A stretch of DNA of 64,000 bases from Candidatus Ruthturnera sp. Tsphm01 (GTDB lineage Bacteria; Pseudomonadota; Gammaproteobacteria; PS1; Pseudothioglobaceae), in the NCBI GenBank assembly GCA_030142985.1, contig CP125320.1:935639-999638 (forward strand), read 5' to 3'. Positions 1 through 8,237 of this stretch are shown here, one piece after another. Below the pieces are notes generated by a model. It was not told the DNA's origin. It saw only the letters and a list, made by a program, of their open reading frames with translations, and ran no database searches. The position numbers and the translations under genes are program-made. Position 1 is the stretch's first letter. Every line of letters starts with the position of its first letter.

Positions 1-146
1 GAGCCTTGCGCCTCCATCACTATAGGTGAGGTGTAGTTTTCACTGGCAATTAATTCAATATGCGCCTCTTGGCGAGTTTCTTCTAGTGTAATTGCCTGAT
101 GGATTTCAGGATCTACTTTAGCCAACGTTTGAGATTTGTCGAACAT
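1..146 (-). CDS. glyA: Serine hydroxymethyltransferase, N-terminal part (runs off the left edge)
   Basis: Only the first 48 codons are inside the window. The protein reads with the conserved opening of SHMT, including the blocks [16 protein letters not shown] and VMEAQGS that line the folate/PLP active site. The enzyme is cytosolic and PLP-dependent; it converts serine and tetrahydrofolate to glycine and 5,10-methylene-THF. The ATG at 144-146 is chosen because a GAGGAA Shine-Dalgarno lies a few bases upstream and the N-terminus has the normal length. It fits functionally with metF and gcvT/gcvH later in the window. The gene is divergent from nothing recognisable; the next sequence upstream is an IS5-invaded spacer. 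Confidence 0.93.
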   Translation of the reverse strand, partial: MFDKSQTLAKVDPEIHQAITLEETRQEAHIELIASENYTSPIVMEAQG

Positions 147-321
147 GGTTTTCCTCGCAATATAATGTTTAAAATTTAAACGTTATTTTAACGCACAAAC
201 ACAAATAAAGAATAAGTTATCATCCTTTTTTCAAGTATTTACTTTCACTATATTAAGAGGTGTTTTTTTACATTTAGCCAAACGATTTAATTTTTTCCTC
301 ACAAAGTTGCTTAATTAAAGT

Positions 322-456
322 TTGCAAGTAAAAGGCATAATTTTCGATATTCACAAAAAAGGAAATTCAATCAAGCATTCAGGCAATAGAACCATTGTCA
401 ATGGCGTACAGTTACATAATGATTTCGAAGTGTTGGAAGAGTTTTTAATACATTGA
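322..456 (+). pseudogene. Small unidentified reading frame truncated by IS5 copy A
   Basis: An open frame of about 44 codons with no ATG (TTG possible at 322) contains the stretch NRTIVNGVQLHNDFEVLEEF. Its stop TGA is created by the first bases of the IS5 element. If the IS and one 5-bp target duplication are removed, the frame continues for five more codons and ends at TAA 1740-1742. I do not recognise the product; it could be the tail of a small gene or chance. The remaining part of 147-454 shows nothing else I can name. Confidence 0.25.
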
Positions 457-1720
457 GACCTTTGAATAATTCATAATTCCCCATCCTAATTTCAACTTTT
501 ACAATTTTTCAAAAATATTTTCAAAATTTTCCCTATTTTTCTATAAAAACCTAAAAAACATCTTGCTTATCTGAGTTTTCATCGCCACATTTTTCTATTT
601 TTACCCTTTTGCCACTCATTGGACGCAACAATCCTGTAAGTCTCGCATCTGTTTAAAAATGCTCATTCCAGTTTTAAGGTTGTGACTCATGGCAATTAGT
701 TGCGCTCTGGTTTTGTTTCTTTCTAGTCCAAGATATCTTGCCTTGGCTAATCCGTGATGAAGCTTAAGTAGTCCAAAAGTGCGCTCAACAATATAGCGAA
801 TGGATGAGCGTTGTTTATTCTCTTGTTTCTGTTGCTTGGTTAAAGGCTTGTTTCTGTAGGCACGGTGCAATATTTTATTATTTTCTTTGCCTAGTTTTTC
901 ATCATTGTTTTTATTGGCATAAGCGCTATCAGCATAGACTTGTCCACATGTTTTTATTTTACTGTTAGTGCGTTCTACCTCTAATAATTTATCAAACTCT
1001 TGTGAGTCGTGTACATTACCTGGAGTGTAAGTCATTTTCTTAACAAAACCATCTTCATCGGTATTGGCGTGCATTTTAAAACCATAGGTGGTTTTACGTT
1101 TGCCATCGGCTGCTATTTTGACATTGTATTTTGCCTCTTTGTCTTGAGTGTTGTTGCCATCCTTGCCTTTACGCTTGCGTGATTGTTTGGCTTCTATAAC
1201 GGTGGCATCAATGATGTTGATTGAACCCAAGGAAACAATGATTGAATTTTGTTCAAGATGGGTATTGATTTGCTCTAGTAGAGGCGCTAGTAATTTCTCG
1301 GTGCTGAGTAGTTGTCTAAAACGCCAAATGCTGGAATGGTCTGGCACATTCTCAGATAGGGATAAATCAATAAAACGTCTGAACATTAAATCTCTGGCAA
1401 TTTGCTTTTCTAGCGCCTCATCATTTAGACCGTACCAAGCTTGAAGGATTAGGATTTTAAACATTATCAGTGGCGGATAACTGGGTGCACCCCTAATAGA
1501 AGAATACAAGTTCGAAAGTGTTTGTTCTATCTCGTTCCAGTTGATGATGTTGTGTACATCATCAAGTTCTGATAGGGATTTGTGATCTACAACAAGAGAA
1601 TCTGCAAATGAGTTTTGTTGGGTGTTTTTCCAAGACATTTTTGATATTTTTAAAGTTGTTTTTAGATGGGTGTTATTTTACTAGATTGTTGGGTTTTTAG
1701 TTGATTTATGCAAAGGTCTC
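455..1720 (-). mobile_element. IS5-family insertion sequence, copy A (1266 bp)
   Basis: Terminal inverted repeats start GAGACCTTTG at 455 and end CAAAGGTCTC at 1720; the similarity extends about 18 bp inward. The element is flanked by a perfect 5-bp direct repeat ACATT (450-454 and 1721-1725), the expected target duplication. It contains one transposase gene on the minus strand. A second copy of the same length (1266 bp) lies at 30,214-31,479, a terminal fragment at 40,492, and three MITEs carry the same ends. The long AT-rich stretch 455-615 is the transposase 3' flank and holds no gene. Confidence 0.92.
616..1638 (-). CDS. IS5-family DDE transposase (copy A)
   Basis: 340-residue transposase that catalyses excision and insertion of the IS5-type element. 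N-terminal DUF772-like part (around residues 35-110, with the block PPLIMFKILILQAWYGL) is followed by the DDE nuclease fold: IIDATVIEA carries the first Asp, VYADSAYANK the second Asp, and IRYIVERTFG the terminal Glu region. The gene is intact and full length. It differs from the copy at 30,296 by only three residues (E/K, N/S, R/H), so the two copies are recent relatives. Start ATG lies 83 bp inside the right terminus, the same offset as in the other copy. Confidence 0.95.
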   Translation of the reverse strand: MSWKNTQQNSFADSLVVDHKSLSELDDVHNIINWNEIEQTLSNLYSSIRGAPSYPPLIMFKILILQAWYGLNDEALEKQIARDLMFRRFIDLSLSENVPDHSSIWRFRQLLSTEKLLAPLLEQINTHLEQNSIIVSLGSINIIDATVIEAKQSRKRKGKDGNNTQDKEAKYNVKIAADGKRKTTYGFKMHANTDEDGFVKKMTYTPGNVHDSQEFDKLLEVERTNSKIKTCGQVYADSAYANKNNDEKLGKENNKILHRAYRNKPLTKQQKQENKQRSSIRYIVERTFGLLKLHHGLAKARYLGLERNKTRAQLIAMSHNLKTGMSIFKQMRDLQDCCVQ

Positions 1721-1754
1721 ACATTGTTTGAATGAATTGTAAGGATTTTCTTAT

Positions 1755-1898
1755 TTAATTCAAAGTTTTGTCTATAAATAATTTATCGCATCCTATAGTA
1801 TCAAGCACCTGCATCATAAATATAGCACCAAACGTCCCTCTCGCTATTTTATTGCTTATATTCTGAAGTGATTCCTCTATGCCTCTGTCGCCTAGCAT
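1755..1898 (-). pseudogene. Unidentified gene fragment at an inverted junction
   Basis: The minus strand is open for 47 codons from an ATG at 1896-1898 and includes the stretch LGDRGIEESLQNISNKIARG. The start is probably not original, because a related frame containing SNEDM runs into it from upstream one frame away. The plus strand from 1903 to 2013 is also open (GVKNYQNTHGCYQHVAYKAG) and ends in the same SNEDM residues. This suggests one gene whose two parts now face each other. No family recognised. Confidence 0.3.
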
Positions 1899-1902
1899 TT
1901 GT

Positions 1903-2013
1903 GCATATCTTCATTTGATAATTCTGCCTTAGAGGGCGTAAAAAACTATCAAAACACCCATGGATGTTATCAACATGTTGCTTATAAAGCTGGATTGTCA
2001 AATGAAGATATGC
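1903..2013. repeat. 18-bp inverted repeat flanking a 75-bp spacer
   Basis: GCATATCTTCATTTGATA at 1903-1920 is the reverse complement, with one mismatch, of the segment at 1996-2013. The right arm abuts the end of IS256 copy A directly. The arms encode the same SNEDM residues on opposite strands, so this is best explained as an inverted rearrangement of one coding sequence rather than a MITE. Confidence 0.55.
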
Positions 2014-3351
2014 GGTCAAGTAAACTTCTTTCTGTAAATTGCCATCTATTCCATCGATTTCTCGTTCATTAAAAAAAAACTACCAGTTATTACTCTCCAA
2101 AGACAAATAAGATTTTCCACTTCGCCATTCATCTGAGATTTCCATAATGACTGCCGTTACTAATCTCAAACAAGAATCCTCATTAGCAAATATTTTAGTC
2201 ACTTTAGTGCGTTGTTTGACACTTTGATTAAGTCGCTCGATCATATTACTTGTCCTTAGCCTTTTCCTGTTAAATTCACACAAGTCCAAACCAAATACGC
2301 TTAAGCCCTCAGGGACGTTGTCTTCAGCCCACTGTGTTAGCTTTGGCATACTGCTCTGATACTTATCAATCAACAAATCCAATTGTCTTTTTGCTTCATT
2401 ACCGTTGGTGCATTAAAGATGGCGCGTATGTCTACTGCCACTTGTTTCTTCTTGCTTTGCTTGGTGATATAAGCCTGCGCATTCTGTTGTAAATGAAACT
2501 GACAACGTTGCCAAGGTACGCCTGGCATGACTGTCTTTCTAGCGGCTTTAATACCACTATAAGCATCACTAATCATTAACTTAACGCCGTGCAATCCACG
2601 CTTTTGCAAACTGAACAAAAACTCTCGCCAATACACCTCTGCTTCACTCAAACTAACCTGTACACCCAATACCTCACGCTTGCCTTGGTCATCAATACCA
2701 AGTGCAATAAGAACGGCGCAGTCACGAACTAAAGCATCTACTCGTACTTGCTCATAGCGAGCGTCAACCATTAAATAGTCAATTTTACCTAAAGGCCTTT
2801 CTCGCCAAGCATTTAAGGCTTCATCCAACTTTTTAGCAGCGTTGGACAACCATTTGTGAAGACACACTAGTACCACACATTGATTCAATGATTTTACTCA
2901 CCCTACGTGTGCTAACGCCACCAACATACATTTCACTAAGGGTAATGTTTAGCGCTCTTTCAGAGCGCAAGCCTTTTTCTAAGCAATTGGGGTAAAAATC
3001 ACTGCTTCTTGTTTGTGGTACTGACAAATCCAACTCACCAATGCAAGTTTTAATTCGCTTGGATTTATAGCCATTGGCATAATCAATTCTATTGTTGCTG
3101 CGCTGATAATGCCCAGCACCCAAGTGCTGGGCTCGCTCTATTAGCATCGCCTCGTTAAACAAGATTTCCATGGCTTGAGGTATGGCTTCCATCCCGTAAG
3201 TTGAGATTAGTTCGTGCACGCTGGCTAAATTATCTCCATTAATTGTACTAAATTCACTATCATTTGTTCTGTTCATCGCTGTCAACTCCATTATTTTCTC
3301 GAAAAAAACAATAGAATAGAGGGTGGTGAACACTTTGAATTTACACTACCC
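2013..3351 (-). mobile_element. IS256-family insertion sequence, copy A (1339 bp)
   Basis: Ends match the inverted repeats of copy B (12,522-13,874): GGGTCAAGTAAACTTC-type at the left and GGGTAGTGTAAATTC-type at the right. Copy A is 14 bp shorter because its right terminus has lost one unit between two GTAAATTC direct repeats, which probably damages that end. The first base of the left end is C instead of G. No target duplication is visible. The transposase gene inside is broken at the same two places as copy B. Confidence 0.88.
2080..3291 (-). pseudogene. IS256-family (mutator-type) transposase with two frameshifts, copy A
   Basis: Three adjacent reading frames together make one IS256-type DDE transposase of about 400 residues. 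Part 1 has the N-terminal block GHYQRSNNRIDYANGYKSK. Part 2 has the catalytic VDARYEQVRVD (first Asp) and LMISDAYSGIKAA (second Asp) and the WQRCQFHLQQNA motif. Part 3 has RTSNMIERLNQSVKQRTK with the final Glu. Part 1 to part 2 needs removal of one base near 2844 and part 2 to part 3 needs one base added near 2392. The start is set at the internal Met (3291) because a GAGAAA purine tract precedes it. Not expected to make an active transposase unless frameshifting occurs twice. Confidence 0.88.
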
Positions 3352-3361
3352 TATTGCTGGT

Positions 3362-3613
3362 TTAACTTAGTTGTGCACTAATGATGCGAATGTACCAAAC
3401 AAACCTATCCATTGATCCAAATACATTAGATAGTTTCCCTACTTGAGCATAAATTTGCAACATGACTTGTGACGTTGCTTCTTTTGACTTTATGCAACTT
3501 TCAGGACTTTTCATTTTTCGAGTGGCAACAATACTCATAATTTTATTTGTCTTAGGTGTTACCTTTACGTAATATTCATATCCTTTAATGTGGTGGATGA
3601 TTACAACTGAGAA
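3362..3613 (-). pseudogene. C-terminal fragment of an unidentified protein
   Basis: The minus strand is open for 84 codons with no suitable start at its upstream end. It reads with HHIKGYEYYVKVTPKTNKIM and ends FVWYIRIISAQLS at stop 3362-3364. Its upstream end coincides with the start of an IS3 remnant and its downstream end lies 10 bp from IS256 copy A, so it looks like a host gene tail trapped between two mobile elements. No family recognised. Confidence 0.3.
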
Positions 3614-3617
3614 GGGT

Positions 3618-3845
3618 TAAATATCGATGCTGATTTATCACTGCCAGCAAGACGAGTTATTCAATCACTAGAGCACTTAGTTGAATGGCGATGCAAACCT
3701 AATTCAATCAAGTGATAATGGCCCTGAGTATATCGGCCAAGCATTACAAGATTGGGCGCAAGTAAGTAACATTGAGCTTAAATATATCCAGCCAGGAAAA
3801 CCAACTCAGAATACCTATATTGAGAGATTTAATCTCATTAACAAC
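3618..3845 (+). pseudogene. IS3-family (IS407-type) transposase OrfB remnant
   Basis: Two frames carry the catalytic core of an IS3-family integrase-type transposase: [20 protein letters not shown], then after a frameshift [17 protein letters not shown] and [16 protein letters not shown]. These match the corresponding region of the complete IS element at 26,359-27,563. Both ends of the gene are missing. A similar remnant in the opposite orientation lies at 12,186-12,521, so the two sit as inverted bookends around the adhesin-tRNA segment. Confidence 0.8.
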
Positions 3846-6800
3846 TTAAATCACAATACTATCAGCTGCTATCATAGCCGCTAGTGTTGTTTCAGCACCA
3901 GCAATACCTGCGTCTGTTAAAGTGATAGTAATATTTGGATCTGCAAAATTACTACCGCCATCAGCATCAATATTAATAAGAATATCACCGCCATCATCAG
4001 CGCCATTACTATCTATGACTTCAATAAAGTTAGCCAAAGTGTCACTCGTCGCATCCTGAAGTACAAGATACATATCAAGCTTATCACCATCACCACCACC
4101 AATCGCAAAGTCAGTAATAATATCATTACCATCAACTATTGAATTGTAAAAGAAAGTATCAGCACCACCATTCCCTGTAAGAATATCATCACCTTCAAAC
4201 CCTGCAATAGCATCGTCTCCACTGGTGCCGTGCAAGGTGTCACTTTCAGGTGTGCCTTCTACTATTCTATTATCAATAACCAACTCATTTCTTGAGTTAT
4301 CGCTTATGCTATTACCAGCTACGTCTGTTACGGTTGCAACAATCTCATACCTTTGTCCATCTACAAATGCTTCCAATGTTCCTGATGAAGGTGTTGCTGT
4401 TTGCATATCAACCCTCCAATTAGTGCCTATCACCTCCACATCATCATAGGTTGCGCCATTAACACTCACGCTTAAGGTTTCATCATCAGCGAGTGTGGCA
4501 AAACCAGCTATAGTTGGGAGGGTTTTGTCATTACCTGTATTACCTATTGAAGAAAGAACATATGGAGCTACCGTTGGTGCAATTAAATCTGTGGTGATTG
4601 TTATAGTTGCAAGAGGGCTTGGGATGCCTTTTGAGTTTAGTTGTACCGCTGTTAAAGTATTTGAGCCATTATCAGCCAAATCTGCATCAACAATTGTAAT
4701 TGACCAGGTGCCATCTGCAGCAACTATTATTTCTTTATCAGCCACGCCAACTTCAAATCCTGAAACAATAACAAGGTTGTCACCTTCACCTGTGCCAGTT
4801 AAATCAAAACCTGCTACGTTCTCAGCTGCATTGATAAGGTTATCACCTGAGACTGAGCTAATGGTTGGAGCGTTTGGTGTGTCTGGGACGTCTGAGGCTG
4901 TGCTATCAATAGTCAACTCATTGGTTGTATTATCGCTTGCACTATTGCCAGCTGCGTCTGTTACAGTTGCAACAATATCATAGCTTTGTCCATCTACAAA
5001 TGCTTCCAATATTCCTGATGAAGGTATTGCTGTTTCTGTGTTAATTAACCAAGTATGGCTTATCACCTGCACATTGTCATAGATTGCACCATTAACACTT
5101 ACGCTTAAGGTTTCACCATCAGCGAGTGTGGCTGATGAACCTGTTATGGTTGGAGTTAGGTTGTTAGTTATTAAATTATTAACGTATACGCCGTCTATTG
5201 GTGCAATTAAATCTGTGGTGATTGTTCTAGTTGCAGCAGGGCTTGTGTTGCCTACTGAGTCTGTTTGTGTTGCTGTTAAAGTATTTGAGCCATTATCAGC
5301 TAAATCTGTATCAACAATTGCAATTGACCAAGTGCCATCTACAGCAACGCTTGTTGTTTTGTCAGCCACACCAGCTTCAAATCCTGAAACAGTAATAAAA
5401 TCACCAACTTCACCTGTACCAGTTAGATTAAAACCTGCTGCGTTCTCAGCTGCATTGATAAGGTCATCATTTGAGACTGAGTCAATGGTTGGAGCGTTTG
5501 AGGCTGTATTATCAATAGTCAACTCATTGATTGAGTTATCGCTTGCACTATTGCCAGCTACGTCTGTTACGGTTGCAACAATATCATAGCTTTGTCCATC
5601 TACAAATGCTCCCAATACTCCTGATGAAGGTGTTTTTGTTTCTGTGTCAATTGACCAAGCATTGCCTATCACCTCTACATTGTCATAGATTGCACCATTA
5701 ACACTTACGCTTAAGGTTTCACCATTAGTTAGTGTGGCTGTACCTGTTATAGTTGGGGTTAAATCATTAGTTGTTAGACTATCAACGCTTGGGGTTGTTG
5801 GTGCAATTAAATCTATGGTGATTGTTCTAGTTGCAGCAGGGCTTGTGTTGCCTACTGAGTCTGTTTGTGTTGCTGTTAAAGTATTTGAGCCATTATCAGC
5901 CAAATCTGCATCAACAATTGCAATTGACCAAGTGCCATCTACAGCAACGCTTGTTGTTTTGTCAGCCACACCAGTTTCAAATCCTGAAACAATAATAGTA
6001 CTACCAACTTCACCTGTACCAGTTAGATTAAAACCTGCTGCGTTCTCAGCTGCATTGATAAGGTCATCATTTGAGACTGAGTCAATGGTTGGAGCGTTTG
6101 AGGCTGTATTATCAATAGTCAACTCATTGATTGAGTTATCGCTTGCACTATTGCCAGCTACGTCTGTTACGGTTGCAACAATATCATAGCTTTGTCCATC
6201 TACAAATGCTCCCAATACTCCTGATGAAGGTGTTTTTGTTTCTGTGTCAATTGACCAAGCATTGCCTATCACCTCTACATTGTCATAGATTGCACCATTA
6301 ACACTTACGCTTAAGGTTTCACCATTAGTTAGTGTGGCTGTACCTGTTATAGTTGGGGTTAAATCATTAGTTGTTAGACTATCAACGCTTGGGGTTGTTG
6401 GTGCAATTAAATCTATGGTGATTGTTCTAGTTGCAGCAGGGCTTGTGTTGCCTACTGAGTCTGTTTGTGTTGCTGTTAAAGTATTTGAGCCATTATCAGC
6501 TAAATCTGTATCAACAATTGCAATTGACCAAGTGCCATCTTCAGCAACGCTTGTTGTTTTGTCAGCCACACCAGCTTCAAATCCTGAAACAGTAATAAAA
6601 TCACCAACTTCACCTGTACCAGTTAGATTAAAACCTGCTGTGTTCTCAGCTGCATTGATAAGATCATCATCTGAGACTGAGTCAATGGTTGGAGCGCCTG
6701 GGGCTGTAGTATCAATAGTCAACTCATTGTTTGAGCTATCGCTTCTTATGATATTGCCAGCCGCGTCTGTTACGGTTGCAACAACTTCATAACTTTGTCC

Positions 6801-7619
6801 ATCTACAAAAGTTCCTAATGTTCCTGATGAAGGTATTGCTGTTTTCGTGTCAATTGACCAAACATTGTCTATCACCTGCACATTGTTATAGGTTGCCCCA
6901 TTAACAATGTTATAGGTTGCCCCATTAACAATGTTATAGGTTGCCCCATTAACAATGTTATAGGTTGCCCCATTAACACTTACGCTTAAGGTTTCACCAT
7001 TAGCGAGTATGGCTGTGCCTGTTATAGTTGGGGTTAGGTCATTAGTTATTAAACTATCAACGCTTAAATATATGGTTGTAGCAGAACCTCCTGAACCTAT
7101 CAACTCTGCTATTGACAAACCGCTTATTAATGTCAATGGTGAAAAACCTCCAGAGAGATAAACCTCGCTAAAACTTTCAGAAAAAAGCATAGGTTGATTG
7201 TTAGAGATAGCTAATAGTGCAGTTTCATCGCCATAAAAATGAACGATTTCCGAACCGTCAGCCAGAACTACAAAGTTACCTTCTAGCACATGATACATAC
7301 CACCTTCACTTGGTAAAGACACTAAACAAGATAAATCACTTGCACACACTTCAAAATATCCATCAAACACAACGCTAGTGTCATTAGGTAGTAACACTTC
7401 TAAATCTTCACCTACTTTTTTAGCAATTAAATCAAAATCTTTAATTAAAATTTCACCATCTTTGATGCTTAGTTCGTAGGCATAACCTGGCTTAACTTTA
7501 ACGTGTTGTTCACCTTTAGTGACAACAATAACTTCTTTGTTTAAAGTTTGAGAAAGAGCTTGCGCCTTGGTTTGTAATGCTTTTAACTGTGTAGGTGTTT
7601 GTGCGTTATTGGTTTTCAT
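3846..7619 (-). CDS. Giant BapA-like repeat adhesin with type I secretion signal
   Basis: 1257 residues, acidic and cysteine-poor. Residues 1-140 resemble the BapA/LapA-type N-terminal prefix ([20 protein letters not shown]), with no Sec signal. Residues about 190-1115 are alternating Ig-like modules of about 100 residues: five with LTPTITGTA...[11 protein letters not shown] and four with GTGEVG...GTWSIAIVD...[16 protein letters not shown]. Residues about 1125-1150 contain RTX-like turns ([20 protein letters not shown]) that would bind calcium. The end, [19 protein letters not shown]...DSIVI, is like the VCA0849-type type I secretion target. It is probably exported by a TolC-dependent ABC system and used for surface attachment or host contact; no transporter genes are nearby. 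The Shine-Dalgarno is weak. Both termini look intact although an IS3 remnant starts 1 bp after the stop. Confidence 0.88.
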   Translation of the reverse strand: MKTNNAQTPTQLKALQTKAQALSQTLNKEVIVVTKGEQHVKVKPGYAYELSIKDGEILIKDFDLIAKKVGEDLEVLLPNDTSVVFDGYFEVCASDLSCLVSLPSEGGMYHVLEGNFVVLADGSEIVHFYGDETALLAISNNQPMLFSESFSEVYLSGGFSPLTLISGLSIAELIGSGGSATTIYLSVDSLITNDLTPTITGTAILANGETLSVSVNGATYNIVNGATYNIVNGATYNIVNGATYNNVQVIDNVWSIDTKTAIPSSGTLGTFVDGQSYEVVATVTDAAGNIIRSDSSNNELTIDTTAPGAPTIDSVSDDDLINAAENTAGFNLTGTGEVGDFITVSGFEAGVADKTTSVAEDGTWSIAIVDTDLADNGSNTLTATQTDSVGNTSPAATRTITIDLIAPTTPSVDSLTTNDLTPTITGTATLTNGETLSVSVNGAIYDNVEVIGNAWSIDTETKTPSSGVLGAFVDGQSYDIVATVTDVAGNSASDNSINELTIDNTASNAPTIDSVSNDDLINAAENAAGFNLTGTGEVGSTIIVSGFETGVADKTTSVAVDGTWSIAIVDADLADNGSNTLTATQTDSVGNTSPAATRTITIDLIAPTTPSVDSLTTNDLTPTITGTATLTNGETLSVSVNGAIYDNVEVIGNAWSIDTETKTPSSGVLGAFVDGQSYDIVATVTDVAGNSASDNSINELTIDNTASNAPTIDSVSNDDLINAAENAAGFNLTGTGEVGDFITVSGFEAGVADKTTSVAVDGTWSIAIVDTDLADNGSNTLTATQTDSVGNTSPAATRTITTDLIAPIDGVYVNNLITNNLTPTITGSSATLADGETLSVSVNGAIYDNVQVISHTWLINTETAIPSSGILEAFVDGQSYDIVATVTDAAGNSASDNTTNELTIDSTASDVPDTPNAPTISSVSGDNLINAAENVAGFDLTGTGEGDNLVIVSGFEVGVADKEIIVAADGTWSITIVDADLADNGSNTLTAVQLNSKGIPSPLATITITTDLIAPTVAPYVLSSIGNTGNDKTLPTIAGFATLADDETLSVSVNGATYDDVEVIGTNWRVDMQTATPSSGTLEAFVDGQRYEIVATVTDVAGNSISDNSRNELVIDNRIVEGTPESDTLHGTSGDDAIAGFEGDDILTGNGGADTFFYNSIVDGNDIITDFAIGGGDGDKLDMYLVLQDATSDTLANFIEVIDSNGADDGGDILINIDADGGSNFADPNITITLTDAGIAGAETTLAAMIAADSIVI
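5215..6614. repeat. 600-bp tandem repeats inside the adhesin gene
   Basis: The sequence repeats with a period of exactly 600 bp (200 codons, one pair of Ig-like modules). Positions 5403-5900 and 6003-6500 appear identical base for base over about 500 bp; a third unit begins at 6415 and diverges gradually. Such long identity points to recent duplication or gene conversion and makes copy-number change by recombination likely. Confidence 0.92.
6885..6980. repeat. 24-bp tandem repeat, four copies, in frame in the adhesin gene
   Basis: The unit GTTATAGGTTGCCCCATTAA plus CAAT occurs four times head to tail, the last copy with one mismatch. It encodes the octapeptide VNGATYNI on the minus strand, inside the first [11 protein letters not shown]g-like module, where the other modules have one copy. 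Because the unit is 24 bp, changes in copy number keep the frame and would lengthen a loop rather than switch the gene off. Confidence 0.95.
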
Positions 7620-7659
7620 GTTTTTTTCAATTTATTTTATAATTTAGTAGTTTAGTTAA

Positions 7660-7680
7660 TTGTAAACAATTTATTTACAA
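7660..7680. promoter_or_regulatory. Palindrome upstream of the adhesin gene (candidate operator)
   Basis: TTGTAAA at 7660-7666 and TTTACAA at 7674-7680 form a 7-7-7 inverted repeat about 40 bp upstream of the adhesin ATG, in an AT-rich leader with no other gene. Its position fits a regulator-binding site or a leader hairpin. Function is inferred from position and symmetry only. Confidence 0.35.
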
Positions 7681-7833
7681 AAAGCAAGACTATATCGTAT
7701 TTAAACACCCAATCGCTGAATAAACTTGGCGAATTTAACCTATAAATGTAAAACTAACTATTTGATTAACTTTGGCTTATCTACCAAAATTAACATAGGT
7801 CATTCGATAAGTTTATAGAGTTATTTAAGTTAG

Positions 7834-7942
7834 GATACCTTTGCATAAATAAGGATGATTAGCGAAATGACAGGTTTTAAAAAAATGCTAAGTTGATAAA
7901 ATTTGTTACTTTTCTAATCATTCTTATTTATGCAAAATGCTC
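7834..7942. repeat. MITE related to the IS5 family (109 bp)
   Basis: The ends are inverted copies over about 28 bp (TTTGCATAAATAAGGATGAT at the left, the reverse complement with one or two changes at the right), with outer bases GATACC/GAGCAT that resemble the GAGACC tip of the IS5 copies. It carries no open frame. Its interior is homologous to the right part of the MITE at 27,900-28,114. It has cut the integrase gene fragment on its right. A clear target duplication is no longer visible. Confidence 0.7.
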
Positions 7943-8032
7943 AGATATCTTTCCCAGACTTTTGCGGTGTTGCCCTCGTGCATCACTATAATTCAAATGC
8001 CATACATCCCCTCTTGAGTAAATTGTTGCCAT
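7928..8032 (-). pseudogene. Tyrosine-recombinase (phage/island integrase) N-terminal stub
   Basis: The first 28 or so codons from ATG 8030-8032 read like the arm-binding start of island integrases (MATIYSRGDVWHLNYSD, then GQHRKSLGK). The frame then enters the MITE and stops at 7928-7930. The catalytic domain is absent. The stub starts 128 bp beyond the 3' end of tRNA-Pro and has the same orientation, the usual arrangement of an integrase beside its tRNA attachment site. It is therefore likely the scar of a genomic island that integrated at this tRNA. Confidence 0.65.
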
Positions 8033-8160
8033 GCTTAAATTAAATAAAGCGTGCTAAAAGTGTGCTAATTTTATAGCACTTTATGGCATTTTAGTAGAAT
8101 TTTAATATTGCACTTTGATTTATAGAAACGCTTTAATCCGTTGATATCAAAGGTTAAAAT

Positions 8161-8237
8161 TGGTCGGGACGACAGGATTTGAACCTGTGACCACCACACC
8201 CCCAGTGTGGTGCGCTACCAGGCTGCGCTACGCCCCG
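8161..8237 (-). tRNA. tRNA-Pro (anticodon GGG)
   Basis: The minus strand folds as a standard cloverleaf of 77 nt. The acceptor arm CGGGGCG...CGTCCCG pairs with one G-T wobble, the D-arm is GCGCAGCCTGGTAGCGC, the anticodon loop is CTGGGGG with anticodon GGG, the T-arm contains GGTTCAAATCC, and the terminal CCA is encoded. The first 10 nt overlap the stop-codon end of moeB on the same strand, so the tRNA is probably processed from a message that includes moeB. Confidence 0.96.

Noticed and set aside
147..454. Glycine riboswitch upstream of glyA
   Set aside because: I see no conserved glycine-aptamer cores; the leader is AT-rich and unstructured apart from IS material.
455..1720. Composite transposon formed by IS5 copies A and B
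   Set aside because: The copies are 29 kb apart with core genes between and each has its own perfect 5-bp target duplication, so they inserted independently.
4225..6792. Several plus-strand open frames of 70-160 codons inside the adhesin region
   Set aside because: They are antisense shadows of the repetitive adhesin gene; they recur with the same 600-bp period and have no ribosome-binding sites.
6885..6980. CRISPR-like array
   Set aside because: The 24-bp units are directly adjacent without spacers and encode an in-frame peptide repeat.
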